Made by a program: the position numbers and the translations under genes. From the NCBI GenBank assembly GCA_964600225.1, contig CAZRIT010000021.1, forward strand, positions 1 to 26,442: DNA of 26,442 nt. The letters are read 5' to 3'. The notes beneath the pieces were generated by a model. It was not told the origin of the DNA, did not search any database, and saw only the letters and a program-made list of their open reading frames with translations. Positions 16,309 through 24,604 of the stretch are shown piece after piece. Every line of letters begins with the position of its first letter. The first letter of the stretch is position 1. This DNA comes from CAZRIT01 sp964600225 (GTDB taxonomy: Bacteria > Bacillota > Clostridia > Christensenellales > CAG-138).

Positions 16309-16983
16309 TTATACAATGGCAGATAGGCTCAGTACAACCAAAAGCAGCCCCACAAAGTAGGTGCCGCTGTTGCAGCGCAAAATGGCTTTGGATTCCCGAT
16401 ACTTGAATTTGTGCAGGCCAAGGAAGATGTCCGATATCATAAACAGCGGCAGGCCCAGCCCCAGCAGCAGCAACCGCACGTTGCCGCTTGAGGCTGCGGC
16501 CATGGCGATGCCCAGGCTGCCGTGCGCCGCCGCGCTGGCAAAATAGCGCCCGTACGCCTTGACGTGCTTGCCGTTGAACCACCCCTTCATCACCAGCGCG
16601 TGCACGGTGCCCCAGACGATGAAAAACAGCGGGATGGCCCACCAAACGCGCGCAAACGGAATGCCGTAGCGCACAAACAGCAGTATTTCATACGCCACAA
16701 ACACAGCGTTGCCGATGGAAAACGCAATGCCGCCCTTAAAAAAGCTGTACAGCAGCAGCACGTCGCCAAACCAGGAAAACACGATGGCAACCATGCCCAC
16801 CAGATGCACGCACCAAAAGGGATACCCCGTCAGGAACGCATAGAAGGCGTAGAGCAGGTACAGCGAGGCCAGGGCAATCTTGTTGACGGCGCGGCGCTTG
16901 TGGTTGCCGCTCGTTTCGGAAAAAAAGTACGCAATCAGTACGGAAAGGTATACGGCGATAAACAGGATCAGCCAAATCGTCAT
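16309..16983 (-). CDS. YhhN family membrane protein, lysoplasmalogenase-like
   Basis: The 224-residue protein has about eight hydrophobic helices. The family marks are present: FSWFGDVLLL (Asp74), the FxxGxxxFxxxN/H helix (FKGGIAFSIGNAVF) and SDIFLGL near the C-terminus (Asp185). YhhN/TMEM86 proteins hydrolyse the vinyl-ether bond of lysoplasmalogens, giving a fatty aldehyde and a glycerophospho-alcohol. Many anaerobic Clostridia make plasmalogens, so the role fits, though no plasmalogen synthase is in the window. AAAGGAG lies 9 nt before ATG 16983. It is 66 nt downstream of the S24-type regulator and 20 nt upstream of the lipid kinase. Confidence 0.88.
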   Translation of the reverse strand: MTIWLILFIAVYLSVLIAYFFSETSGNHKRRAVNKIALASLYLLYAFYAFLTGYPFWCVHLVGMVAIVFSWFGDVLLLYSFFKGGIAFSIGNAVFVAYEILLFVRYGIPFARVWWAIPLFFIVWGTVHALVMKGWFNGKHVKAYGRYFASAAAHGSLGIAMAAASSGNVRLLLLGLGLPLFMISDIFLGLHKFKYRESKAILRCNSGTYFVGLLLVVLSLSAIV

Positions 16984-17049
16984 GGGTGTCGGCTCCTTTC
17001 AATGGGGGCGCTGACAAGCGCAGGGCGGGAACGATGCTTGTAAACGCGG

Positions 17050-17694
17050 CTATGCGCCGAGCGCATCGGGGTTTAAAAACGCCACGGCCTTGCCCACGAT
17101 GCGCACGCCGCCCGTGCTGTGCACCACAAGCGGCGCATAGGCGGGGTTTTCGGCCAGCAGCACCAATTGGCTGGCGTTGCGGTAGACGCGGCGCAGGGTC
17201 AGCCTGCCGTCGATGACGACGGCCGCAATCTCGTGGCTTTTGACCTCCGTGGTCAAGCGGACGTATACGATGTCGCCATCGTCGATGTGCACCTTCTTCA
17301 TGCTGTCGCCCACAAACTGCATGGTAAAATCGCACTTGACGTTGGGCGGCACCTCGTCGTAGCAGGCGATGTTTTCGGCGGAAAAGAGATCCTTGCCGTG
17401 CACAACGCTGTTGATGCGGGGCTTGGTAAAGGAATCGGGCAGCTCGGTGATGCTTTCCGCCAGCGGCGTACCCGAGGGATATTTGCGGCGCGTTTCCTCG
17501 TCCACGGCCAGAAAATCCACCGTTACGTCGAAGAAGCGGCTGAGCTTGAGCAGGGTGGAGCGCTTGACGTTTTCCGTGCCCTTGACGTAGAAGTTAACGA
17601 TCGTCATGTAGGGGATGCCGGCGTCGCGCGCCAGATCCGCCTTGGTCAGGTCGCGCTCCTGCATCAACAGATCGAGTTTTTCGGTCATGGTCAT
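17050..17694 (-). CDS. HTH transcriptional regulator with S24 (LexA/CI-like) domain, predicted non-cleaving
   Basis: The 214-residue DNA-binding protein has an N-terminal XRE-type helix-turn-helix (about 5-62: LTKADLARDAGIPYMTIVNF) and a C-terminal S24 domain (about 110-205). The S24 serine is present in VGDSM (Ser131). The partner lysine, found in VTVKRL of LexA, is arginine here (LTLRRV, Arg168), and no Ala-Gly cleavage site is seen around IACYDEVPP (109-117). Self-cleavage is therefore unlikely. ATG 17694 is chosen because GAGGTG sits 6 nt upstream; ATG 17715 has no ribosome site, and ATG 17688 is a close alternative. It is divergent from ppdK and upstream of yhhN. It may regulate itself through the inverted repeats at 17716-17766. 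Confidence 0.9.
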   Translation of the reverse strand: MTMTEKLDLLMQERDLTKADLARDAGIPYMTIVNFYVKGTENVKRSTLLKLSRFFDVTVDFLAVDEETRRKYPSGTPLAESITELPDSFTKPRINSVVHGKDLFSAENIACYDEVPPNVKCDFTMQFVGDSMKKVHIDDGDIVYVRLTTEVKSHEIAAVVIDGRLTLRRVYRNASQLVLLAENPAYAPLVVHSTGGVRIVGKAVAFLNPDALGA

Positions 17695-17715
17695 GGAATC
17701 CACCTCGCTTTCCAT

Positions 17716-17766
17716 TCTACGCTACGGATTGCGCCTTGGCAAGGTAAAATTACCATGCAGCGTAGA
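17716..17766. promoter_or_regulatory. Nested inverted repeats in the regulator-ppdK intergenic region
   Basis: TCTACGCT (17716-17723) and AGCGTAGA (17759-17766) are a perfect 8-bp inverted pair whose centres are 43 bp apart, about four helical turns. Between them lie CCTTG-G-CAAGG (17734-17744) and GGTAA-AA-TTACC (17743-17754). The arrangement suits operators for the adjacent HTH regulator, but binding is inference. Confidence 0.5.
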
Positions 17767-17785
17767 GTTTTTTCTAGTATGCGGG

Positions 17786-17813
17786 TTGCAAAAAGCGGGA
17801 AGTACGATATAAT
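17786..17813 (+). promoter_or_regulatory. Promoter of ppdK
   Basis: TTGCAA (17786-17791) and a perfect TATAAT (17808-17813) are 16 nt apart. The predicted start near 17820 leaves a leader of about 129 nt containing a 6-bp hairpin, GGCTCG/CGAGCC (17883-17898). The leader function is unknown. Confidence 0.75.
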
Positions 17814-17948
17814 AATAGTCGGTCGAATTTGGCAAGAAGGCTGAATTTCCAAGATGCAACGGCATGCGGGCGCCTGCAAGAGGGCTCGTCACCGAGCCGT
17901 GCCGATCCAACGATTCCCCATATTCTACACAATTAGGAGGAGAACACA

Positions 17949-20576
17949 TTGTCACACAAGTATGTTTATCTGTTCAGCGAGGGCAATGCCGACATGCGCA
18001 ATCTGCTCGGCGGCAAGGGCGCGAACCTGGCGGAAATGACCAAGATCGGTATGCCCGTCCCGTTCGGGTTCACCGTCAGCACGGAAGCGTGCACGCGCTA
18101 TTACGAGGACGGCAAGAACATTGCCGATGAAATCATTGAGCAAATCTACGCTGCGCTGGAAAAGACCGAGAAGGATGCGGGCAAGAAGTTTGGCGATCCG
18201 TCCAACCCGTTTTTGGTCTCCGTCCGCAGCGGCGCGCGCGCGTCGATGCCGGGCATGATGGATACCATCCTCAACCTCGGCCTCAACGATGAAACCGTGC
18301 AGGGCATGGCCAAGCTGACGGGCAACGAGCGGTTTGCGTTCGATAGCTACCGCCGCTTCATCCAGATGTTCTCCGATGTGGTCATGGAGGTAGAAAAGGC
18401 CAAGTTTGACGAAATCTTTGACGACGCCAAGCACAAGAACAACTGCAAGCTCGATACCGACCTGACCGCCGACAACCTCAAGGAGGTCGTCAAGCGCTAC
18501 AAGGCCATGTATTTAAAGGAAAAGGGCGAGGAATTCCCGCAGGATCCCAAGGTACAGCTCATGGAGGCCATCAAGGCGGTGTTCCGCAGCTGGGATAACC
18601 CGCGCGCCATCGTCTACCGCCGCAAGAACGACATCCCCGCCAGCTGGGGCACCGCCGTCAACGTGCAGAGCATGGTGTTTGGCAACATGGGCAACGACTG
18701 CGGCACGGGCGTTGCGTTCACCCGCAACCCCTCCACGGGCGAAAAGAAGCTCTACGGCGAGTTCTTGATGAACGCGCAGGGCGAGGACGTCGTGGCGGGC
18801 ATCCGCACGCCCGCGCCCATTGCGGAGCTGCAGAATACCCAGCCTGCGGTGTACGATCAGTTCGTGCAGATTGCCAATACGCTCGAAAAGCATTATCGCG
18901 ACATGCAGGATATGGAGTTTACCATCGAGCGCGGGCGCCTGTTCATGCTCCAGACCCGCAACGGCAAGCGCACCGCGGCTGCGGCGCTGCAGATCGCCGT
19001 CGATCTGGTCAACGAGGGCATGATCACCCGCGAGGAAGCGCTGCTCAAGATCGAGCCCAAGTCGCTGGATGCGCTGCTGCATCCCACGTTCGAGCCCGAT
19101 GCGCTCAAAAAGGCCAAGACCATTGCGTCCGGCCTGCCCGCCTCCCCGGGCGCTGCGTGCGGCAAGCTGTACTTTACCGCAGCCGACGCCATGGAAGCGG
19201 CCAAGCGCGGCGAAAAGGTTGTGCTGGCCCGTCTGGAAACGTCGCCTGAGGATATCGAGGGCATGTACGCATCCGAGGGCATCCTCACCGCACGCGGCGG
19301 CATGACCTCCCACGCGGCGGTCGTGGCGCGCGGCATGGGCACCTGCTGCGTAGCGGGCTGCTCCGAGGTCGTCATCAGCGAAAAGAACCGTACCCTGACC
19401 GCTTCGGGCAAGGAATATAAAGAAGGCGACTGGATGTCGCTGGATGGTTCCACGGGCAACGTCTATGGCGAGGCCGTCCCCACCATCGAAGCCAAGGTCA
19501 GCGGCAACTTTGCCACCATCATGAAGTGGGCCGACGATGTGCGCAAGCTCAAGGTCCGCACCAATGCCGATAACCCGCACGATGCGGAGGTTGCGGTCAA
19601 GTTTGGCGCGGAGGGCATCGGATTGTGCCGCACCGAGCACATGTTCTTTGATGAAAAGCGTATCCCCGCTGTGCGCGAGATGATCGTGAGCAAGGACGAA
19701 ACCAGCCGCCGCAAGGCGCTGGCCAAGCTGCTGCCGATGCAGCGCGGCGATTTCAAGGGTATCTACAAGGCCATGGGCGAGCGCCCCGTGACCATCCGCT
19801 TCCTGGACCCGCCGCTGCATGAGTTTTTGCCCACCGAGGACGCCGACATCCGCGATCTGGCCAAGGAGATGGGGCTGACGTTTGACGAGCTGAAAAAGAC
19901 CGTCGAGAGCCTGCATGAGTTCAACCCCATGCTGGGCCACCGCGGCTGCCGTCTGGCCGTCACCTATCCCGAAATTGCTGAGATGCAGACCCGCGCGGTC
20001 ATCGAGGCCGCCATCGAAGTGCGTCAGGAGACGGGGCTGAACATCGTGCCCGAAATCATGATCCCGCTGGTTGGCGAACCCAAGGAGCTGGAGTACGTCA
20101 AGTCGTTTGTGGATCAGACCGCCAAGGAGGTCATGGCCGAGCGCAAGGTGGAGATTCCGTACCTGGTCGGCACCATGATCGAGATTCCGCGCGCCGCGCT
20201 GATTGCGGACCGCATTGCCGAGTACGCGGAGTTCTTCAGCTTTGGCACCAACGACCTGTCGCAGATGACGTTCGGCTTCTCGCGCGATGACGCGGGCAAG
20301 TTCCTCGAGGATTACTACAAGAAAAAGATCTTCGAGTCCGATCCGTTTGCAAGGCTCGATCAGGATGGCGTCGGCAAGCTGGTCAAAATGGCCGCCGATC
20401 TGGGCAGAACCGCCCGCCCCGATATCCATCTGGGCATCTGTGGCGAGCACGGCGGCGATCCGTCGAGCATCGACTTCTGCCACCGCGTCGGGCTGGATTA
20501 TGTATCCTGCTCGCCCTTCCGCGTGCCTATCGCCCGCCTTGCCGCGGCGCAGGCGCAGATCAACAACCGCAAGTAA
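17949..20576 (+). CDS. ppdK: Pyruvate, phosphate dikinase
   Basis: The enzyme reversibly converts pyruvate, ATP and phosphate to PEP, AMP and pyrophosphate, serving glycolysis or gluconeogenesis in anaerobes. It is 875 residues, the usual length. The ATP-grasp part comes first (LLGGKGANLAEM, SVRSGARASMPGMMDT). The phosphohistidine domain has GGMTSHAAVVARG with His455 and Thr453. The PEP-binding barrel has CRTEHMFF, ENPMLGHRG-like FNPMLGHRGCR, and CGEHGGDP with Cys831. His455 and Cys831 coincide with the well-studied Clostridium symbiosum numbering. The start is TTG at 17949, set by AGGAGGAG 6 nt upstream and by the family N-terminus. It is monocistronic with its own promoter and terminator. 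No PPDK regulatory protein is seen nearby. Confidence 0.98.
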   Translation: MSHKYVYLFSEGNADMRNLLGGKGANLAEMTKIGMPVPFGFTVSTEACTRYYEDGKNIADEIIEQIYAALEKTEKDAGKKFGDPSNPFLVSVRSGARASMPGMMDTILNLGLNDETVQGMAKLTGNERFAFDSYRRFIQMFSDVVMEVEKAKFDEIFDDAKHKNNCKLDTDLTADNLKEVVKRYKAMYLKEKGEEFPQDPKVQLMEAIKAVFRSWDNPRAIVYRRKNDIPASWGTAVNVQSMVFGNMGNDCGTGVAFTRNPSTGEKKLYGEFLMNAQGEDVVAGIRTPAPIAELQNTQPAVYDQFVQIANTLEKHYRDMQDMEFTIERGRLFMLQTRNGKRTAAAALQIAVDLVNEGMITREEALLKIEPKSLDALLHPTFEPDALKKAKTIASGLPASPGAACGKLYFTAADAMEAAKRGEKVVLARLETSPEDIEGMYASEGILTARGGMTSHAAVVARGMGTCCVAGCSEVVISEKNRTLTASGKEYKEGDWMSLDGSTGNVYGEAVPTIEAKVSGNFATIMKWADDVRKLKVRTNADNPHDAEVAVKFGAEGIGLCRTEHMFFDEKRIPAVREMIVSKDETSRRKALAKLLPMQRGDFKGIYKAMGERPVTIRFLDPPLHEFLPTEDADIRDLAKEMGLTFDELKKTVESLHEFNPMLGHRGCRLAVTYPEIAEMQTRAVIEAAIEVRQETGLNIVPEIMIPLVGEPKELEYVKSFVDQTAKEVMAERKVEIPYLVGTMIEIPRAALIADRIAEYAEFFSFGTNDLSQMTFGFSRDDAGKFLEDYYKKKIFESDPFARLDQDGVGKLVKMAADLGRTARPDIHLGICGEHGGDPSSIDFCHRVGLDYVSCSPFRVPIARLAAAQAQINNRK

Positions 20577-20600
20577 CCACCGTAAGCAACAGCATCCAAC

Positions 20601-20632
20601 AAGGGGTCGGGCCGAGAGGTCAGACCCCTTTT
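20601..20632 (+). terminator. Intrinsic terminator after ppdK
   Basis: AAGGGGTC (20601-20608) pairs with GACCCCTT (20623-20630) around a 14-nt loop, followed by a short T tail (TTTT through 20632). The tail is brief, so termination may be partial. Confidence 0.7.
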
Positions 20633-20637
20633 GCATG

Positions 20638-20662
20638 CCGTCGAAAACGGGTTTTTCGACGG
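20638..20662. other. Perfect 10-bp hairpin between ppdK and gerA
   Basis: CCGTCGAAAA (20638-20647) and TTTTCGACGG (20653-20662) pair perfectly around a 5-nt loop. The A- and T-rich inner half can act as neither a clean terminator nor a start signal on its own. It may be a second transcription barrier or an operator for the gerA operon. Confidence 0.55.
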
Positions 20663-20681
20663 GCGTTTGCGTTTCCTGCGC

Positions 20682-20712
20682 TGCATGAATTTCTCTTTCA
20701 TGGCGCATACTG
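20682..20712 (+). promoter_or_regulatory. Candidate forespore (sigma-G/F-like) promoter for the gerA operon
   Basis: TGCATG (20682-20687) and CATACTG (20706-20712) are 18 nt apart, close to the B. subtilis sigma-G pattern (TGMATA, CATACTA). GerA-family operons are known sigma-G targets. The predicted start falls at or next to ATG 20719, which would make the message leaderless or move the true start codon downstream. Confidence 0.45.
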
Positions 20713-20718
20713 GAAGGC

Positions 20719-22326
20719 ATGGGAACAAAGCGTATCAACGGATGGAAGCGCCTGTTGAGCTTCGACCTGCCCGACGCCACGTTTGAACTGCTGGAGACGG
20801 AGCGGGGCGAGCCGTCGTTTTGGGGCGGCTGGCGGGAAAGGGATACCGACGGCGCCGCGGAAAACCGCAACGAGGCCATCGACAAAAGCGTGCAAAAGAA
20901 CCGCGATCGGCTGGCCAAGGAGCTGCACGGCGCCATCAACCCCGATTTGATTCTAAGGCCGTTCATCATCGGCGGGCGCGTGCGCGCGCTGGCGGCGTTT
21001 CTCAACGGCATGGCCGACAGCGACCAGATCAACGATTTTATCCTCAAGCCCGCCATGCGGCGCGGCTGCATGGACGACGCCAACGGGCAGGGCAAGGCGG
21101 CTTTTGCATTGGAAAACGTGTTTGCCATGCAGGAGGCGGAGCTGACGCACGCTTGGAGCACGGCCGTGGAGGCGGTGGAGGAAGGGCGTACGGCGGTGTT
21201 TCTGGAGGGCGAAACCAGGGCCGTTTTGATGGATACGCGCGGGTTTGCCTCGCGCTCCGTCGGCACGCCGCAAAACGAAGTGGTCGTCATGGGCCCGCAC
21301 GAGGCGTTTACCGAGAACATCCGCACCAACATTACCCTCATCCGCCGCATCATCAAAACCGACGATCTGGTGTGCGAATTCCGCAAATCGGGCGGCAAAA
21401 ACCGCAACCGCATCGCCATCATCTACCGCGCGGGCGTGGCCAACGACAGCCTCGTCAACGAGGTCAAGCGCCGCTTTGCCTCGGTGGATACGCTCACCGC
21501 GCTCTCCATCGGCACATTGGAGCAATTGACGGAATCGCACCCGTACTCGCCGCTGCCGCAGTCGTTGTCCACCGAGCGGCCCGATCGCGTGGCGGCGCAC
21601 ATTATGCAGGGGCATGTGGCGGTGCTGTGCGAGGGCAGCCCGCTGGCTTCCGTCATGCCCGCAACGCTGTTTACCATCATGAGTTCGGGGCAGGATGCGT
21701 ATCTAAGGCAGCCCGTGGGCACCATCATCCGATTGGTGCGCTACATCGGCGCGTTTTTATCTCTTACCACGCCGGGGTATTTCATGGCGCTGGCGCTGCA
21801 CCATCAGGGCATGCTGTCGAGCGAGGTGCTGGCAACGGTCATTTCCTCCCGCAGCATGGTGTTTTTGCCGCTGGGGTTTGAGATGCTGTTTTTGCTGGTG
21901 GTGTTTCAGCTGCTGCGCGAGGCCAGCATTTCCGTGCCGGGGGCCATGGGGCAGAGCGTGGGCATCATCGGCGGATTGATACTGGGGCAGGCGGCGGTGA
22001 CGGCCAATATCGTCAGCCAGGTGGTGCTGATCATCGTTGCCCTGACGGGGCTGGGCAATTTTTGCATTCCCGATTTCAGCACGCAGGTGGCCGCGGCATA
22101 CTACCGCATTGCGCTGCTGCTGGCGGGTTGGATCGGGGGCCTGCTGGGGCTGTTTGGCGCCATATTGCTGACGGTTGCGGCGCTTGCGGGGCTCAAATCC
22201 TACGGCGTGCCCGTGCTGTCGCCCATTGCGCCCAAGACGTATGCGCGTGCGCCCGTATTCGTGCGCGGCAGGGTGCGCATGCACAACCGTCCCGTGGACT
22301 ACACCAATGCGGGAGGCGCGCAATGA
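20719..22326 (+). CDS. gerA: Spore germination protein, GerA family A subunit
   Basis: The 535-residue A subunit of a nutrient germinant receptor sits in the spore inner membrane. It has a soluble N-terminal region (about 50-290; IDKSVQKNRDRLAKELHGAIN onward, with RTNITLIRRIIKT and ELTESHPYSPLPQ-like EQLTESHPYSPLPQ). A membrane half of about five helices (from about 335) and a C-terminal hydrophilic tail follow. The start is uncertain: ATG 20719 has GGAAGG only 1 nt upstream, and a TTG at 20755 has GGAAG at better spacing. Residues before about 50 are not conserved in the family, so homology does not decide. The stop overlaps the B-subunit start as ATGA. The first gene of a four-gene germination operon. 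Confidence 0.95.
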   Translation: MGTKRINGWKRLLSFDLPDATFELLETERGEPSFWGGWRERDTDGAAENRNEAIDKSVQKNRDRLAKELHGAINPDLILRPFIIGGRVRALAAFLNGMADSDQINDFILKPAMRRGCMDDANGQGKAAFALENVFAMQEAELTHAWSTAVEAVEEGRTAVFLEGETRAVLMDTRGFASRSVGTPQNEVVVMGPHEAFTENIRTNITLIRRIIKTDDLVCEFRKSGGKNRNRIAIIYRAGVANDSLVNEVKRRFASVDTLTALSIGTLEQLTESHPYSPLPQSLSTERPDRVAAHIMQGHVAVLCEGSPLASVMPATLFTIMSSGQDAYLRQPVGTIIRLVRYIGAFLSLTTPGYFMALALHHQGMLSSEVLATVISSRSMVFLPLGFEMLFLLVVFQLLREASISVPGAMGQSVGIIGGLILGQAAVTANIVSQVVLIIVALTGLGNFCIPDFSTQVAAAYYRIALLLAGWIGGLLGLFGAILLTVAALAGLKSYGVPVLSPIAPKTYARAPVFVRGRVRMHNRPVDYTNAGGAQ

Positions 22327-23414
22327 ATTTGAGGCAGGGGCGCATCGGTAAGCAGGAGAGCGCGGCGCTGGGCATGATGGCAAGCGTCATCGGCGGGATA
22401 TTCCTGATGAACACGGCCTCGTTTTACGGGCGCGGGAACAGCTCCTACCTGTCGAGCGTGCTGTCGGCGGGGCTGGCGCTCTTGGCATTCTATCTGGTGG
22501 CGGAAAGCATGCGGCGCACGGGCTGCGAGCATCTGGCCATGCTCTACCAAAAGGCCTTCGGGCGCATCCTGTGCCTGCCGATGGGGTTGCTCACGGCGTG
22601 CACGGTGGCCGTATCCGCCGTGGTGCCCTTGACCAGGCTGATGTACATCATGGGCTGGTATGTGTTTATGGAATCGTCGGCGGCGGAGGTGGCGCTGTAT
22701 TTTTTGCCGCCCATATTGTTTCTGGCGTGGCGCGGGCTGGAAACGATCGGCCGCACGGCCAAATTGTACCTGCCGTCGGTGGTGCTTTCGGTGGTGGTGG
22801 CGCTGATTGTGGCTTCGCCCGCGTACGAGGCGTTTCGGCTGTACCCGCTGCTCGGCAACGGCTTACGGCACACCCTGGAGCTGGCCGTCATCGGTGTTTC
22901 CCGCTTCTTTCCCGCATTGCTGGCGCTGCTGATTTGCGGCAAGGGCATGCAGGGGCTGGACAACGTGGCCGTATCGGCCAATGTGGCGACCATCGGCGGT
23001 GCGGTGCTCACGGGCGGTTCGCAGTTGTTTTTGGGCATGACCTATTCCTATCAGGCGCTTTCCAAGATGCATTCGCCCATGTACCAGCTCACCATGTCGG
23101 TGCGCACGGGCAGCGCATACCTGCGCACCGATAAGGTGCTGCTGTTTATGTGGACCATCGGGGGCCTGATTGCGGGCGGGTTTTTTGCGTATGCGGCGGC
23201 GCTGATGTACGCATCCGCCTGCAAAATGCGGGATATCCGCCCCGCGGCGGCCATGTTTGCCATACTCATCGGTTCGCTTACGGTCATGGGGCATCTGGAG
23301 CTGCCCGCGTTTGAACGGCTCATGGAGCTGTGGTGGTCGTTTTCGTGGATACTCATGCTGTTGCCGCCGCTGCTGGCCGCGGCGCTGGCGATGCTCAGAA
23401 AGGAGCGCGCATGA
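22323..23414 (+). CDS. gerB: Spore germination permease, GerB family
   Basis: The 363-residue integral membrane B subunit has about ten helices and belongs to the APC superfamily. In GerA-type receptors it binds the nutrient germinant. The RIGKQESAALGMMASVIGG start and the SRFFPALLALLICGKGMQGLDN segment are family-like. ATG 22323 overlaps the gerA stop and the frame ends in an ATGA overlap with gerC, so all three subunits are translationally coupled. The ligand cannot be read from the sequence. Confidence 0.95.
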   Translation: MNLRQGRIGKQESAALGMMASVIGGIFLMNTASFYGRGNSSYLSSVLSAGLALLAFYLVAESMRRTGCEHLAMLYQKAFGRILCLPMGLLTACTVAVSAVVPLTRLMYIMGWYVFMESSAAEVALYFLPPILFLAWRGLETIGRTAKLYLPSVVLSVVVALIVASPAYEAFRLYPLLGNGLRHTLELAVIGVSRFFPALLALLICGKGMQGLDNVAVSANVATIGGAVLTGGSQLFLGMTYSYQALSKMHSPMYQLTMSVRTGSAYLRTDKVLLFMWTIGGLIAGGFFAYAAALMYASACKMRDIRPAAAMFAILIGSLTVMGHLELPAFERLMELWWSFSWILMLLPPLLAAALAMLRKERA

Positions 23415-24604
23415 AGAGAATCGGGCTGATGCTGTGCATTCTGGTTACATTGTTTACGTCGAGCGGCTGCATGAACGCGCACAGTCTGGATCGCTACGCG
23501 TATGTGCTGGCCATCGGCTTTGACAAGGGCGAGACGCTGCCGTACAAGGTCACGCTGATGCTGCAAAACATGCAGGCGGGCTCCGATAACCAAAAAAGCG
23601 ATGGGTTTACGCTCGTCAGCGCGGAGTGCCGCAACCTTTACGAGGCCATCGAGACGCTTTCGGGCGGCATGCCGCTGCAGATTGACTGTGCCAGAACGCA
23701 CCTGATGGTCATCTCGGCGGAGCTGGCGCAGCAGGGCGATATCCTGACGGAGCTGATCAACATGTCGTTTGCAAGGCTGCGCATCCGCAGCAACGTCAAC
23801 CTGTTTTTGTCGCTGTCGTCGGCCTACGATGCGCTCGACGGCTTCAAAAACAAGCTGGACCCGAATCTGGGCAAGATGCAGATGAACTTTGTGAGCTATT
23901 CCAACGCCACGGGGCTTATCCCCGTAGCCAACATCATGCACGCGCTGGAGGCCGTCAGCGACCAAACGCGCGATGCGATTCTGCCCGTGTGCGGCGTAAC
24001 GCCCGACAAGCCGCGGCTGCTGACGTTCGACAGCGTGGGCGGATCGGACTACGCGTACGTCGGCGGGAACCTGATGATCGAAAGCGATATGAAGACGGGC
24101 CTGGCAGGCTGCGCCCTGTTCGACGGCAAAAAGCTGGTGGGCATCCTGGATGGGCAGAACACGCAGCTTGTGCTCATGGCGCTGGGCGATTTTCAGGAGG
24201 GGCGCATGCAGTTGACGCTCACCGACGGCACGGTGATGAGCGTATACCTGCGCGCCGCAGGCCGCCCGCGCGCGGAGATCACGCTGTACCCCACGCCAAA
24301 GATTACGCTGCGCGTGTCGCTGGCTGCGGATGTGGAAACGCCCGAGATGAAGCGCATCGGCGCCAATGAGCAGGTGGAGCGGGTGATTGCGGAGGCGCTG
24401 ACGATGCGGTTCAACCGCCTGTTCTACGGCTGCCGCGCGCTCAACAGCGATGCGTTCGGCTTTGGGCGGTATGCGGTGATGCAGTTTCACGATACCGCGG
24501 CGTGGGAGCAATACGATTGGAAGGCCGCCTACGGGCAAGCGGAGGCGGAGCTGATCCCATCGATTAAGCTGGCGGATCATCTGGAGGAACCGAACATTGA
24601 GTGA
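23411..24604 (+). CDS. gerC: Spore germination lipoprotein, GerC family
   Basis: The 397-residue C subunit is anchored outside the inner membrane by lipid. The signal peptide ends in TSSGC with lipobox Cys20. The mature protein has the GerAC layout: an N-terminal DRYAYVLAIGFDKG strand, a middle domain with NLYEAIETLSGGMPLQIDCART and HLMVISAELAQQGD, and a C-terminal domain that ends near EAELIPSIKLADHLEEPN. ATG 23411 overlaps gerB's stop. The start is set by the signal peptide. It overlaps the next small gene by 8 nt. Confidence 0.95.
   Translation: MKRIGLMLCILVTLFTSSGCMNAHSLDRYAYVLAIGFDKGETLPYKVTLMLQNMQAGSDNQKSDGFTLVSAECRNLYEAIETLSGGMPLQIDCARTHLMVISAELAQQGDILTELINMSFARLRIRSNVNLFLSLSSAYDALDGFKNKLDPNLGKMQMNFVSYSNATGLIPVANIMHALEAVSDQTRDAILPVCGVTPDKPRLLTFDSVGGSDYAYVGGNLMIESDMKTGLAGCALFDGKKLVGILDGQNTQLVLMALGDFQEGRMQLTLTDGTVMSVYLRAAGRPRAEITLYPTPKITLRVSLAADVETPEMKRIGANEQVERVIAEALTMRFNRLFYGCRALNSDAFGFGRYAVMQFHDTAAWEQYDWKAAYGQAEAELIPSIKLADHLEEPNIE

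Noticed and set aside
17820..17948. tRNA-like or riboswitch-like element in the ppdK leader
   Set aside because: GGTCGAATT vaguely resembles a T-loop and a 6-bp hairpin is present, but there is no acceptor stem or cloverleaf.
18513..21422. A 969-codon open frame on the minus strand across ppdK and gerA
   Set aside because: It is antisense to ppdK and gerA, crosses the ppdK terminator, and shows no protein-family signal.
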